Positions 27,209-37,339 of a stretch of DNA of 64,000 bases are shown here, piece by piece (the stretch's first letter is position 1; each line of letters begins with the position of its first letter). This DNA is from Ogataea parapolymorpha DL-1 (lineage: Eukaryota; Ascomycota; Pichiomycetes; Pichiales; Pichiaceae). The stretch lies in contig NC_027860.1 of assembly GCF_000187245.1 (NCBI RefSeq), forward strand, positions 1,116,001-1,180,000, read 5' to 3'. Below the pieces are notes generated by a model. That model worked only from the letters and a program-made list of their open reading frames with translations, was not told the DNA's origin and ran no database searches. A program made the translations under genes and the position numbers.

Positions 27209-28182
27209 GTCTAATGCTAACCACGTATTAATTAATTTTTGGAGAATTCGACGCGTCGACCGACAACTCTCGTCCAACGGCAGAATTCAATTAGTCTCGC
27301 CTTTTTTGAAACTTGTTTTTTTTTATCGTGCACTTAGAATTCAATTCATCGTGCCAAGAACGTGATCAACTCGGAATGCTCAAGACGCGTCATTCATTGA
27401 AATTCAGGGTTGGAGTAATAATTTCATAATTGCCTCATTGACTTATGCGGACCTCACTTGATTAAACTTGCCTGTAATAGCGTAGAGAGTGGCTCTACTG
27501 CCGGTAGCACGACTACTTCTTTTTCAATCAGTGTTTCATATCCTCATACCACCATACGGACATGCTATAATTCCAGATCTGATACAAATACTGTCGTGTA
27601 CTAACCATAATAATAGAACAATGCGATCAGCAAACCGGAATCTGGACTTTGAGGCGTACAGGCTCAAAGGAAAAACCCTTGTTTGAACCATCAGGGTACT
27701 GCATTACAAGCTGTATCCCTACTTGTAACAGTTGATGGAGTAAGTCATGAATTCCGAGATCTTACTTTCCTGCAACCAATGCTATTGATGCCTCTTTTTT
27801 TTTGGCCAAGATAGTAATTCAGTTCCGCGCTTGAAAATTTTACGACAACAAAGGGACGCTGTGTCTGCCACGACCACCCGCTGGGCAGTTCCCAGAGGGG
27901 TCAAACTTTGTAAATGCTTTTAAGTTTTGTTTAGAGATTTCTTGCGTTGCAATTTGAGGTGGTTTCTTTGAAAGAAACAGCTTTCCGAATCCACAGAATC
28001 TGCGTGTATGGATAGTAATCACGCACACTTCTTTAACATCAAATAAAAACTCTGCTTCAAACACAGACTCTTTCACAGCAAGAAAACAGCTACATTTTTG
28101 TCATTCACTAGTATATTACAACACAGTTGATACCCTTCCACTCGTTTTGAAAAGTATTGAGACACGCTTTTAAGTTCCGCCA
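27209..28182. other. long divergent intergenic region between YIP5 and MSB2
   Basis: Nearly 1 kb without a supported gene; the short open frames at 27489-27686 and 27840-28076 lack ATG starts or likeness to proteins. Two exact ACGCGT (MCB) words occur at 27251-27256 and 27385-27390. A T-rich stretch lies at 27315-27324, and TGTTTCA (Ste12-type) at 27532-27538. The size suggests a complex promoter for MSB2. Confidence 0.5.
27248..27259. promoter_or_regulatory. palindromic MCB-containing site TCGACGCGTCGA
   Basis: A perfect 12-bp palindrome with the MluI cell-cycle box ACGCGT at its centre, 40 bp upstream of the YIP5 ATG. A second ACGCGT lies 134 bp further. MBF binds this core in yeasts. ACGCGT occurs several times in the window, so the palindromic extension is the only unusual part. 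Confidence 0.3.
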
Positions 28183-31100
28183 ATGGTCAAATTCAATAAC
28201 CTGATCCTTCTCAATTTGGTGTCCACCATGGTGAATGGTTTATACCTTCCCTCAATGTTTCCTCACCTGGAGATGAGGAAAGTCATAAAACGAGAAAACT
28301 ATGATAAAGAGGCAGTAGCTCGAGATCGTTTATATTCGAACTCGAGTCTAACCGAGGTTGAGAGCTCGGCATCATCAACATCATCCATATCCTCAACATC
28401 ATCGCCCTCTGAAGAATTCGAGGATCTTTTGGATCCAACGAATTGGTTGTTCTCGCCAACATCAGATTTGCTAAGTTCCTCCAGTCAATCTTCAGAGACC
28501 TATTTGGCTTTGCCATCTTCCGCTACATCGCAACCTACTCCATCCTCTTCCTTTGGAACCAAAACTGAAACTTCTCAAAGTTCCAGTTTGCAGGATACGA
28601 CGTCTTCTTCCACGGGTTCTTCTATTTCCAGCTCAGAGAGCGTGAGTAATCTTGGAAGCTCTTCGTCCGACATCTCAAGTGTAAGCTCTTCGGACTCCCT
28701 TTTGAGTTCGTTGTCAACTTCTTCATCGTCGTCGAGTGTGAGCTACACTGGCGCCACACAAGCAAAGGCTACATTTTACGCAACAAACTCACAGCAGCAA
28801 TCTGAGTCTTCAGCTTCGGCTTCCTCGTTTGTTTCTTCAACCGACTCTCCCAGACTCTCATCAAGCGAAGTTCTCAGCGATTCAGAGGCTACAAGCTCGA
28901 GCTCATCTACCACAGCACCATCGGATGCAATAACAGAACCATATAGTTCCACATCATCATCGGAATCTTTAGAGAGTACCACAAGCTCCTCATCTTCAGC
29001 TTCTGTTACAAGTTCGTTTAGTACATCTAGCAGTCCTGATTTGGGTTTCAAATTCGCTGGCAGTACAACTTCGGCAACACTTTCTAGTGAGTCTTCCTTG
29101 TCGTCATCTGCAAGCGGCACAGAGTCCACGGTATCGGAAACGGATTCGCCTCTGCCCTCTTCAACAAACCTCGAATCCTCTTATTCTGAAACAGAATCGC
29201 CGTTACCAGAGACTACCGGGTTATCAACCTCCCAAGACAATTTTAAAGTATCATCTTCAGAGTTGGAATCTTCATCTTCTTCTGCGGCAGAAGCCCAATC
29301 CACGGCGATTACGAAGGACTATGAGACCTCTTCAACTTCTGCATTGTCTTCACCATTGGAGGCTTCCCATGCAACTAGCGAATCCAGTGAGTCAGGAGGG
29401 GCGCCACAATCACTTGCATCCACATCTTCCAACGAACTCGAGACAGATTCCCCGTTACCATCTAAAACTACTTTCAGTTCCGAGATATCGGGTCCTACAT
29501 CAAAGACATCTAGTTTCTATGGAGGATACTCAGGATATGCAAAGATCACCATCAGTCAGAGCTCGAGCCCTACAAGTGTCACAGCTGTCACTCCATCACC
29601 AGAAAATATATCAGCAGGATCATCGTTGTGGACCTTGTCACCGACGAGCGAAGAGACTGTTTCAACTGAATCTACGGACTTGAGCAGCAACTTATCTACG
29701 GGAACGCCATCAAGCTCCTTTACAGGAAATGCAGCCACAACCACCTCTCTTTTAGCTAAAACCACAGTTTCGAGTTTATCAGTCACCGAGCCAGAATCAT
29801 CACACTTAGAGCCATCCAGTACTGAAAATACATATCCAGAGACTTCATCATTGACTTCTGACAACATTTCGGGAATCAGTGCTATCATTTCTGCTTCACA
29901 AATTATTTCTGAATCCTCTACTAGTTCCCCTGTGAACGCTGCCACGACCTCTTCAAGTGTCGCTTCAAATGCAGATACATCATACTCAGCTTTTTCTCCA
30001 TCAAGTCCTATAATTGCTGTCTCTTCGACTTGGAGTTTGTCAAGTGGCTTGAATCCTCTTACCTCATCTGCGAACGCGGCAACTACCATAGAAGGGTCTT
30101 CAGTCACTAACTCTCCAGCCATAATTGGTGTCAGTTCTTCTATTACGAGCCAAGAATCATCTAGCATAACTACTCAACAGGCTTTGACTTCATCGCTGAC
30201 TGATAGTGAATCTGTCGCTGAGCTCTCTTCTATGACGATATCATCGCTATCTTCGATCCACTCGACATTCCAGCATGTTTCAATGACCAGTACTGATAGC
30301 GAAGCATCCCAGGTCTCACAGACGTCAAGTGAAACTCAGGCACTCTTATCGTCTGATTCGACAGCTGACAAAGGGACTAGGTCAGCTGGTCCTTCGACCG
30401 TCTCTAGTGTTCAATCAACGTATGAATCCGGTTCTGTCAGCTCTACGGAAGTGCCAGCACATTCCTCCGAGTCCGATACCTCTTCTTCAGTGAGCTTGTC
30501 TGGAACAACTCCTGAAGGTACTGAATATTCATTCACAGAATATTCGGGCAGCAGCCCGGGTCTGGGTACCACAGGCCCTGCAACTTACCAATCACAACAA
30601 CCAGCAAGCACTGCTTTTGCGACTACCTCCTCTGTGCCTACAACTCCAACACCAAATTGGCTTCCTACTAGTATTGTGTACCAAGATCCGTCGACTGCAT
30701 CAGGATCATCACAGTCTAGTACCTCGTCGATTGCAGAATCAGCTTTACCAAAAGCGATTTCCCCTGTTGCGACTGCGGCAGTGTCTCCTAATTATAAATT
30801 GATTACCGTGGGATTCAAACAGGAACTGAACTATCCGTTTGTTTGTGAAAACTCTTATTCTTCGAATCAGATTTTCGAGTATCTGCCCAAGGTGCTCACA
30901 TACCCAAATCCCGATGTGAATGAGTCTGCTGTTTTCGTCAAACAATTGGTCCCTTATTCTTCTGCGAACGTTGACTACATCATCACTGTTGCAGAAGTTT
31001 ACTTTGACCAAGATTACATCACTGTGTTACAAAATCAAATCAGTAATTCCTCGTCAACACTCTACACGAATCCAGATGCAATTCAAAAGTCGCTTGCCAC

Positions 31101-31653
31101 ATACATCGACAGCCGAGTCCCTATAAAGGGGCTACTGGATGCAACTTCAGTGGGGTCTGCAACTATTGGAGGTGATCTTTCGGGTACAGGAAATGATGAG
31201 GATGATGACGGACACGATTCTCAGTCTTTAGGATCTATGGATTCCTCCAGCCTAACTTCTTCTGGATCAACAAAGGTACAAGGTGGTAGAATAGCTGGGA
31301 TTGTTGCCGGCTCTGCTGCAGGTGCCACAGCCTATGCGGCGGTCATGGTACTTATTTACAAACGAAGAAAGAAGAAGCTTCAAGAACAATATGAATCCGA
31401 AAAATATCCAAATGTTCATGGCTCTGGTGAATTCCGCTCGCTAATGTTGTCCAGCGGCTCACCGGTTGATGCTGAGCAATACCATTCTGACTATTCAGAC
31501 GACGGCGCCGTCCGCCTCACAAACTCTTCTTCCGGCGCATCCTTTACTCGAATGTTCACAAGAAACTCTAACTCCAATGTCGAGCTGGGATCAACCAGAT
31601 ACATGCCTTCCATTTCCAATCCCACCAATGTGAAAAACTCGTTGGGTTGGTGA
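28183..31653 (+). CDS. MSB2: Msb2-type transmembrane mucin, osmosensor / filamentation sensor
   Basis: A 1156-residue signalling mucin. It has a hydrophobic N-terminal signal segment, then about 800 residues that are mostly Ser, Thr, Pro and Glu, a heavily O-mannosylated mucin domain. A folded Hkr1-Msb2 homology domain follows (about 870-990: NSSSTLYTNPDA and DSRVPIKGLLDATS are diagnostic). After an acidic linker comes one membrane span (about 1040-1058), a basic stop KRRKKK and a cytosolic tail of about 90 residues. Msb2/Hkr1 act upstream of Sho1 and Cdc42 in HOG and filamentation MAPK signalling. The HMH sequence and short tail favour Msb2 over Hkr1. Large antisense open frames over the mucin region are artefacts of serine-codon bias. 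Confidence 0.9.
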   Translation: MVKFNNLILLNLVSTMVNGLYLPSMFPHLEMRKVIKRENYDKEAVARDRLYSNSSLTEVESSASSTSSISSTSSPSEEFEDLLDPTNWLFSPTSDLLSSSSQSSETYLALPSSATSQPTPSSSFGTKTETSQSSSLQDTTSSSTGSSISSSESVSNLGSSSSDISSVSSSDSLLSSLSTSSSSSSVSYTGATQAKATFYATNSQQQSESSASASSFVSSTDSPRLSSSEVLSDSEATSSSSSTTAPSDAITEPYSSTSSSESLESTTSSSSSASVTSSFSTSSSPDLGFKFAGSTTSATLSSESSLSSSASGTESTVSETDSPLPSSTNLESSYSETESPLPETTGLSTSQDNFKVSSSELESSSSSAAEAQSTAITKDYETSSTSALSSPLEASHATSESSESGGAPQSLASTSSNELETDSPLPSKTTFSSEISGPTSKTSSFYGGYSGYAKITISQSSSPTSVTAVTPSPENISAGSSLWTLSPTSEETVSTESTDLSSNLSTGTPSSSFTGNAATTTSLLAKTTVSSLSVTEPESSHLEPSSTENTYPETSSLTSDNISGISAIISASQIISESSTSSPVNAATTSSSVASNADTSYSAFSPSSPIIAVSSTWSLSSGLNPLTSSANAATTIEGSSVTNSPAIIGVSSSITSQESSSITTQQALTSSLTDSESVAELSSMTISSLSSIHSTFQHVSMTSTDSEASQVSQTSSETQALLSSDSTADKGTRSAGPSTVSSVQSTYESGSVSSTEVPAHSSESDTSSSVSLSGTTPEGTEYSFTEYSGSSPGLGTTGPATYQSQQPASTAFATTSSVPTTPTPNWLPTSIVYQDPSTASGSSQSSTSSIAESALPKAISPVATAAVSPNYKLITVGFKQELNYPFVCENSYSSNQIFEYLPKVLTYPNPDVNESAVFVKQLVPYSSANVDYIITVAEVYFDQDYITVLQNQISNSSSTLYTNPDAIQKSLATYIDSRVPIKGLLDATSVGSATIGGDLSGTGNDEDDDGHDSQSLGSMDSSSLTSSGSTKVQGGRIAGIVAGSAAGATAYAAVMVLIYKRRKKKLQEQYESEKYPNVHGSGEFRSLMLSSGSPVDAEQYHSDYSDDGAVRLTNSSSGASFTRMFTRNSNSNVELGSTRYMPSISNPTNVKNSLGW
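29137..29463 (+). repeat. dispersed E-T-(D/E)-S-P-L-P repeats in the mucin domain
   Basis: The octapeptide ETDSPLPS or close variants is encoded at 29137-29160, 29188-29211 and 29440-29463 within MSB2. The DNA differs at third positions, so these are old or selected copies and not a recent duplication. They could be a repeated glycosylation or cleavage module. Confidence 0.6.
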
Positions 31654-31751
31654 TCGCCGGTGTAAACTCGCAATTTTATGTTGAATTATCGAAAAATGGA
31701 ACTACATAGAGCTCTTTTCAAATATAGTTGTTCCAATTCTCATTCCAGATG

Positions 31752-32441
31752 CTATAACACTAGCTTTGCTGACTCATTGAGCATTTCTTTGTTTCTTTCG
31801 AAGCGAAAGACTGCAAATAGTGTCTCGTCTATTAAATCTTTCTTCGTTGGCGGATTGTAGTCTGGTTTCGGAATTAGAGAATCTCTTGATTTCTCTAACC
31901 ATGAAAACCAGTTGGGAGGTAATGTTGGACTTATCTCAGTGGCCTTCGCAGTCGATCTTAACTCGCTGAAAGCGCGTATTGAATATGATTCGGCAAGTTC
32001 ACCTTTGAGATTATACTTAGATGATTCGTGTTGCAGTATTCCACGTAGAATGCGAAATTCTATGTTCTCTTCGGTGCACGGTTCTGAGCATGCATTAGAG
32101 ACAAAATTTATTGTGTTGATTAATCTGGTACTCAACTGTTCACTGGTCAATTTATTGGGAACATTGATAAGCAATTTGCGCTTATACTCATAATCCTCTC
32201 TGAACCTCATTTGGATATAAAGTGTGTATACTCGCTTGAAATGGCCTGGAAGATTTAGATAGGGCAAAAGCCTTATCAAATTTCGATATATTATTTTGCA
32301 TTGTTCAGGGTGAGTATAGTTTGAAAGGTAGGATGCGGTCATACCATTGGTACCATATATCTGACTTAAAACCGATTTCTTGTAAAGCAGTAGATGTTTG
32401 CTTAGATGCAAGTTTGATCTCGAATGTAAAGATTTGAGCAT
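31752..32441 (-). CDS. IRC19/RRG4-like protein of unknown function
   Basis: A 229-residue basic protein. The pattern IIYRNLIRLLPYL then YTLYIQMRFREDYEYKRKLL (about 50-90) resembles my recollection of S. cerevisiae Irc19 (Rrg4, 230 residues), linked to mitochondrial genome maintenance and sporulation. Its L-Y-R-type spacing also recalls small mitochondrial LYR-motif proteins. The N-terminus is rich in Lys, Arg, Ser and Leu and could be a presequence. The gene converges on MSB2, with 98 bp between stops. Ortholog identity is tentative. Confidence 0.5.
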   Translation of the reverse strand: MLKSLHSRSNLHLSKHLLLYKKSVLSQIYGTNGMTASYLSNYTHPEQCKIIYRNLIRLLPYLNLPGHFKRVYTLYIQMRFREDYEYKRKLLINVPNKLTSEQLSTRLINTINFVSNACSEPCTEENIEFRILRGILQHESSKYNLKGELAESYSIRAFSELRSTAKATEISPTLPPNWFSWLEKSRDSLIPKPDYNPPTKKDLIDETLFAVFRFERNKEMLNESAKLVL

Positions 32442-32535
32442 TCTTTAAGATACATTTTTTTACCGTGTTTTTTAATAGCATTTGTTTTGTCTACAAAGAC
32501 AATAGATATCGAACTAGTCATGAATATTTGTTGTA

Positions 32536-33996
32536 TTACAAATTTATAAGCTTGTCATCGAACCAGCGCATGATATGTTTGCCTTTGATCGTTCCTTTTC
32601 TCATGTCATAGATTGAGGTAGAAAATTTAGCATATTGTAGTGGTCCATGCGATAGGGCTTCAACAATATACTTCTCCTGGATGTCTTTCAAAGGAATTGG
32701 ATCAAAAATTACATCCAAGAATTCCAATTCAGCGAAGGTTCGAATAAATGAAATAAAACGAGCCAGTTCAATTGATTTAACACATAATTTGAGACCTTTC
32801 AAGTTTCTCATTTGCGACAAATATTCTTCGAGCAACAAGACATCTATTGGCGGTGATTCAATGACAAGATGACGGAGGTTTTTATGCAAAGAAATACTCT
32901 GTAAATATGCCCGAATTCGAGAGTCCGGGTCATGATCCACAAAATGCTGCGAGGGAATTTTGACTTTGAGAGTCCTCAAGTCTGTAATTGATGAAATAAA
33001 TTGGGGACCGTGGTCAGTTAAGAAGTTGCATACTTGCAACTCTAACACCTTCAACCCTTTGACTTGTGGTGACAATGCCTCTAATAGCATTTTTGCGGTC
33101 TGAAGAAGCCGATTACCTTCTGACAATCGAGACATCCATTGCCGAAACTCTGAGACGCGCAATTCCTCCCACTTGATATCCGTCTCCGGCAAACTCAAAG
33201 TAGGATACTCAAACAAATCTATCAGACGAAGCACTCGCAACTTTGTAAAATCTAATGCCTCGAGGAGAATCTGTGGCTCTTGTGGATAGATCAATGCTGA
33301 TTTTATGGTAAGTTCATGCAACTTTAGTTTGTGGCCATTGGAGTTGAAGAGCGACGATAATGGAACCCGATATTGCTTTAAGCTATTTCTCGCGATAGCA
33401 GTCACTGAGAGTTTCTTGAGATGTTTGAAGTTGGAGACAGTTAGCTTGCAACTCTGGGTCAACTCCAATTCATGAAGATCATAATTGAAGCCTTCTATTT
33501 TTTTTGTTCTTAGTGACTGAAGACCGGGAGCACTCAATACGCCTGATTCTGGCAGCTGAGCACACTTTAGATTTGTCATTTTGGGTATACAGTGCCGGAG
33601 AAGGCCAAGATCTTGGTTGACTTCAATTCGTTGTACTAGGCACACCAAGTCACTTTCAGTAAGTGTTCGAATCAACTGCTTCAGGCCATAGGAGGTTTTC
33701 ACTCTGCTAGAATATACTTTGACACCACATATATCACGAACATAATAAGTATCCTCCAAAAGTTCGTCAAGATAGAGGCTTTCATCATCCACTATGATAG
33801 ATTGATATAATCTTTTAAGACAACACTGGCTCAAGAACTTGTTGCATAGCATCAAATGAAAGCAATCCGATTGATGCAGATTCTGACAGACCTGGAGCAC
33901 AAGTTCACTTGGCAAAGTGTCGATCATTTGGGGAAATTGTATATTTGACTGAAAAGTCAAAAGTTTAGATGATGGTCTTTTCGGCCTGTTTTGCAT
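32536..33996 (-). CDS. F-box protein with leucine-rich repeats, YDR306C-like
   Basis: A 486-residue protein. An F-box occupies about 25-70 (IDTLPSELVLQVCQNLHQSDCFHLMLCN), the Skp1-binding module of SCF ubiquitin ligases. The rest is a series of irregular leucine-rich repeats (LKKLSVTAI, LRVLRLIDL, LKVLELQVC, LRTLKVKI, LRHLVIES, LKGLKLCV, LEFLDVIF) that would form a substrate-binding solenoid. Size and form recall S. cerevisiae YDR306C (478 residues), an F-box protein of unknown target. The start at ATG 33996 precedes the F-box by 24 residues. KHA1 lies 173 bp upstream in the same direction. Family clear, ortholog tentative. Confidence 0.75.
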   Translation of the reverse strand: MQNRPKRPSSKLLTFQSNIQFPQMIDTLPSELVLQVCQNLHQSDCFHLMLCNKFLSQCCLKRLYQSIIVDDESLYLDELLEDTYYVRDICGVKVYSSRVKTSYGLKQLIRTLTESDLVCLVQRIEVNQDLGLLRHCIPKMTNLKCAQLPESGVLSAPGLQSLRTKKIEGFNYDLHELELTQSCKLTVSNFKHLKKLSVTAIARNSLKQYRVPLSSLFNSNGHKLKLHELTIKSALIYPQEPQILLEALDFTKLRVLRLIDLFEYPTLSLPETDIKWEELRVSEFRQWMSRLSEGNRLLQTAKMLLEALSPQVKGLKVLELQVCNFLTDHGPQFISSITDLRTLKVKIPSQHFVDHDPDSRIRAYLQSISLHKNLRHLVIESPPIDVLLLEEYLSQMRNLKGLKLCVKSIELARFISFIRTFAELEFLDVIFDPIPLKDIQEKYIVEALSHGPLQYAKFSTSIYDMRKGTIKGKHIMRWFDDKLINL

Positions 33997-34169
33997 TCAA
34001 CTGGCTTTTTCAAGAAAAGAACCCCCATCAACTAGTCTCGGATCCTCAATTATGCACTGCATTGTGTTGTTATTGTGCCTCGAGCCACTTTTTGTCAAAA
34101 CTTCCCCATTTAGTCCGATTTTTAAGATTATCGTAATTATCGGTCGAAAATCGCAGCATTTTTTTTATT

Positions 34170-36437
34170 TTAGTACACAATCAAAACTTTGTTGTTCTCG
34201 GCCAATAAGCGGTCGACCAGCTCTTCACATTTTTCGTTATAGGTGATGATTGACATGTCATTCGCTGATTTGCTGATGTATTCATCATTAAGCTCGTGAT
34301 CAAACTCACCGACGATTATGGTGACTTTCGGATTTTTTGTCAACGTAGCATCTTCTTGTATGGTAGCAAGAATCGCATTGTCTTTGTGAACGATTATACG
34401 CGTGCCCTCAATTCCCTTGTGCTGAGAAAATACACTGAAGAGTTTGAGCGCTATTAGGTCCGGTTGCGAAGCAGTAGAATTAGATATGGTAAGCGTGAGC
34501 GTGCGGATTTCAAAAGAATTTGGGCTTAAAAAGGTATCGACTGAATATTGCGATTTCGTATCAATCATAGGCCCTTGAGTATCACTTTTGATGCTCACAT
34601 CTTGATTATTGTTGATGAACAAGCATCTGTAGTTATCCTTGTTGTCCAATCTGCTCATTTCGCTGACCAATGGCAAGTTTCTTTGAAATTCTTTGAAGCT
34701 CATTGTCAGTATGAGCAGGTCATGTTTGAAATATGACACGCCGTAAAGTAGTGTTTTGAACTGGTCCTGTGGCAGACTGTACAGAATCTCAGATGTGAAT
34801 TGTAGCGAGTTCAATTCGCTAAAAATCTTGAGGATGTTGAGAATTGCATTCAGTTGGAAATTATCACCAGTTTGTTCACCTTTCAGCATCGAAGCGTAGA
34901 GCAAATCTGCTGTACGCTCGGTTAAAGACTTAACATTCACAGCATGCACAGGAATACGCTCTGGAATTGCCAGATGATCAAGGAAGATCAAATCAGTAGA
35001 GATATTTTCAACATTGTTGGCATTCAACACCAGTCTTCTGAAAACAATCTCTTCGTATTCATTGGTGGCCGATGCTTTTGTTGTCAAAGAAGCAGACCTC
35101 TCTTCCTGTTCAGCGAGTCTTCGTTGGACCGAGTCTCTGTACGATTGGGGATAGCACAACAAAGTCAATGGCGTGGTAACAAAGGTCGTCACCAATGCCA
35201 TAACAATGAACATCGAAAATGTCTTCTGAGATATTATTCCTGCGTTCAGACCTGTGTTGAGCACAACAATCTCAACGATTCCTTTACAGGACATCAAGAC
35301 ACCAACACTGAGACTTTCTCTTTTGAAGAGTCCAAAGAAACGAGCAGCCACGAATCCTCCAAAAATCTTACCCAACATTGCTACCACAATAATGCAAATA
35401 ATGTAAGCCCAATCAATTCCCCTGTTTAGCAAGCCCAAGTTGACACTAAGGCCGGCTAGTGCAAAGTAAAGTGGGACGAAAACGATGTTCACAAGGTCTT
35501 CGATCTTTTCTGTCAGAATGATGACATAATTGTTTTCCCTAGGTACAATCGTTCCCACGACAAACGCTCCAAAAATGGGATGCACGCCAATTATATCTGT
35601 GAAGAAAGCTGATGCAAACATCAGCATGAGGATGATTGTGGTACCCAGTTGCGATGGCCCACTTGAGATGTCGTCCAAGTATAATAGTACCTTTCTCAAT
35701 GCATAGCGAATTGGATACACCACGAATAAACACCACCCAATTGTGACCAAACATATATATGCCGTAACTTCTGATTTTGTAGAGTTTGCCAATGTGATAC
35801 TGAGAGCAAGAAGTATCCACCCAACCAAGTCGTTTGTGATCCCCGCAGCTAACACTAGGACACCCACACGGTCCTTGACCAGCCCAAGCTCAGTGATGAT
35901 ACGTGCAAGCACAGGAAATGCTGTAATGCACATTGCAACAGCAATGAAAACCATGAAGGTGGTAAATTTGATTGGTTGCAAGCTATCATCATGAACTCTG
36001 TACTCGTTCCAGAGACCGAGAGCGATGGCACATCCGAGCCCAAAAGGTACAGCCATGTTAAACAGGCCAACAGAAACTGCGATCTTGAGATTTTTTTTGA
36101 TGAACACAACATCAACTTCACATCCCACCATGAATAGCAAAAGGCAAACGCCGACATTGGCGACCAATGTCAAACCAGGAATAGAATCTGTAGGGAACAC
36201 AGTTGAAGTGAAATTCGGAATGTGACCCATCACGCTTGGCCCAAGCAGAATTCCAGTTATCACTTCCGCAATAACTTTGGGCTGCTTGATGAGAGCTAAG
36301 GGACGGTAAACTAATTGAGCTAGGACCACTATGAGTATCGTCTGGAATATGAACAAAGTATACGGCTGCGACTTGGAATACTCCAAAGGGTCCCTGCCAC
36401 CAATAATGCCAGCAGTTGAAGACGTACTGACCGCCAT
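34170..36437 (-). CDS. KHA1: K+/H+ antiporter Kha1
   Basis: A 755-residue CPA2-family cation/proton antiporter of Golgi or endosome membranes. The first 430 residues carry about twelve membrane spans with the family landmarks PKVIAEVITGILLGPSVMG, the ion-binding-site segment AAGITNDLVGWILLALS, DIIGVHPIFGAFVVG and SCKGIVEIVVLNTGLNAGIIS. These nearly match S. cerevisiae Kha1. The C-terminal 300 residues are cytosolic and look like tandem universal-stress-type regulatory domains. It is shorter than S. cerevisiae Kha1 (873). Shares a 334-bp divergent promoter with BNA1. Confidence 0.94.
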   Translation of the reverse strand: MAVSTSSTAGIIGGRDPLEYSKSQPYTLFIFQTILIVVLAQLVYRPLALIKQPKVIAEVITGILLGPSVMGHIPNFTSTVFPTDSIPGLTLVANVGVCLLLFMVGCEVDVVFIKKNLKIAVSVGLFNMAVPFGLGCAIALGLWNEYRVHDDSLQPIKFTTFMVFIAVAMCITAFPVLARIITELGLVKDRVGVLVLAAGITNDLVGWILLALSITLANSTKSEVTAYICLVTIGWCLFVVYPIRYALRKVLLYLDDISSGPSQLGTTIILMLMFASAFFTDIIGVHPIFGAFVVGTIVPRENNYVIILTEKIEDLVNIVFVPLYFALAGLSVNLGLLNRGIDWAYIICIIVVAMLGKIFGGFVAARFFGLFKRESLSVGVLMSCKGIVEIVVLNTGLNAGIISQKTFSMFIVMALVTTFVTTPLTLLCYPQSYRDSVQRRLAEQEERSASLTTKASATNEYEEIVFRRLVLNANNVENISTDLIFLDHLAIPERIPVHAVNVKSLTERTADLLYASMLKGEQTGDNFQLNAILNILKIFSELNSLQFTSEILYSLPQDQFKTLLYGVSYFKHDLLILTMSFKEFQRNLPLVSEMSRLDNKDNYRCLFINNNQDVSIKSDTQGPMIDTKSQYSVDTFLSPNSFEIRTLTLTISNSTASQPDLIALKLFSVFSQHKGIEGTRIIVHKDNAILATIQEDATLTKNPKVTIIVGEFDHELNDEYISKSANDMSIITYNEKCEELVDRLLAENNKVLIVY

Positions 36438-36771
36438 TTTAGTATTAAGAAATTATCGTGAACGAATTTTGTATTCAATTGTTTTTTTTACAGCTAATCA
36501 GTTACACTGGGAGCCCAATGTTTTTGGACATCCATGTGTGGATAGCGTAACAGGATAAGGTAAACAAGTAGGGTTGTTTTATCTTTTATCAGCTACAAAG
36601 TGCTCTCTCATGTAAGCTACGCGTTAACTCAGCTTGTGTCCTAAATCTGGTACTCTACTGATCAAACTGATATCAGCCCCGAAAGTCGAATTGGGTCGAT
36701 CGACCGGAAACCCTTAAGGCTGTGAAGGTTGGATCATTTTTCAACATCACGGAAGTAACTCACTTTATACA
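36438..36771. other. divergent promoter between KHA1 and BNA1
   Basis: No gene. It contains ACGCGT at 36619-36624 and a 12-bp perfect palindrome GGTCGATCGACC at 36694-36705, 67 bp before the BNA1 ATG. Confidence 0.5.
36694..36705. promoter_or_regulatory. 12-bp palindrome upstream of BNA1
   Basis: GGTCGATCGACC reads the same on both strands, as expected for a homodimer site. The factor is unknown; NAD-biosynthesis genes are regulated by Sum1/Hst1 in S. cerevisiae, whose site is different. Confidence 0.3.
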
Positions 36772-37284
36772 ATGTTGCCGCAACCTATCAATATCACCAA
36801 ATGGATTGCAGAGAATGAGCACCTGCTTCAGCCACCTGTGAATAATTACTGCCTGCACAGAGGTGGTTTTACAGTGATGATCGTGGGTGGACCGAACGAG
36901 AGAACCGATTACCATATTAATCAGACTCCGGAGTGGTTCTACATGTACAAGGGAGACATGCTGTTGAAGGTAGTGGATGATGGCGAATTCAAAGATATTC
37001 CCATCAAGGAAGGTGAATCATTTTTGTTGCCTCCAAACACTCCTCACAACCCCGTCAGATTTGCAAACACCATTGGGCTGGTCCTGGAGCAAGATAGGCC
37101 CGAACACATGGTTGACAAAATGAGGTGGTACTGCTCGAACTGTAAAGCTATTTGCCATGAAGCTCAATTCCATTGCGTTGACCTTGGAACACAAGTTAAA
37201 GAGGCAATCCTTGCGTTCGATAAAGACAAGGACCTCAGAGTTTGCAAGAAATGCGGCTCTCTAAACTACTCAAAACCTCAGTGA
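36772..37284 (+). CDS. BNA1: 3-hydroxyanthranilate 3,4-dioxygenase
   Basis: A 170-residue cupin dioxygenase of the kynurenine route from tryptophan to NAD. It opens the ring of 3-hydroxyanthranilate to yield the quinolinate precursor. Iron ligands are H48, E54 and H92 ([10 protein letters not shown] and [11 protein letters not shown]), matching S. cerevisiae Bna1 (177 residues). The C-terminus carries a rubredoxin-like metal site with paired cysteines, CSNC near 135 and CKKCGS near 160, found in fungal and bacterial forms. Cytosolic. It converges on the dipeptidyl peptidase gene, 55 bp between stops. Confidence 0.96.
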   Translation: MLPQPINITKWIAENEHLLQPPVNNYCLHRGGFTVMIVGGPNERTDYHINQTPEWFYMYKGDMLLKVVDDGEFKDIPIKEGESFLLPPNTPHNPVRFANTIGLVLEQDRPEHMVDKMRWYCSNCKAICHEAQFHCVDLGTQVKEAILAFDKDKDLRVCKKCGSLNYSKPQ

Positions 37285-37339
37285 TACGAGTTCGGATAAT
37301 TGCGATTTATGCGATTTATGTAGTAATGAGTATAGACGA

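Noticed and set aside
27840..28076. 78-codon minus-strand open frame in the MSB2 upstream region
   Set aside because: No recognisable composition or family; more likely part of a long promoter.
29556..30167. 203-codon open frame antisense to MSB2, and other frames in the mucin region
   Set aside because: Serine/threonine codon repetition leaves all frames open; no independent start context or family.
20086..31653. PBS2, MSB2 and the STE5/FAR1-like gene as a signalling gene cluster
   Set aside because: They are spread over 20 kb among unrelated housekeeping genes on both strands; proximity is probably chance.
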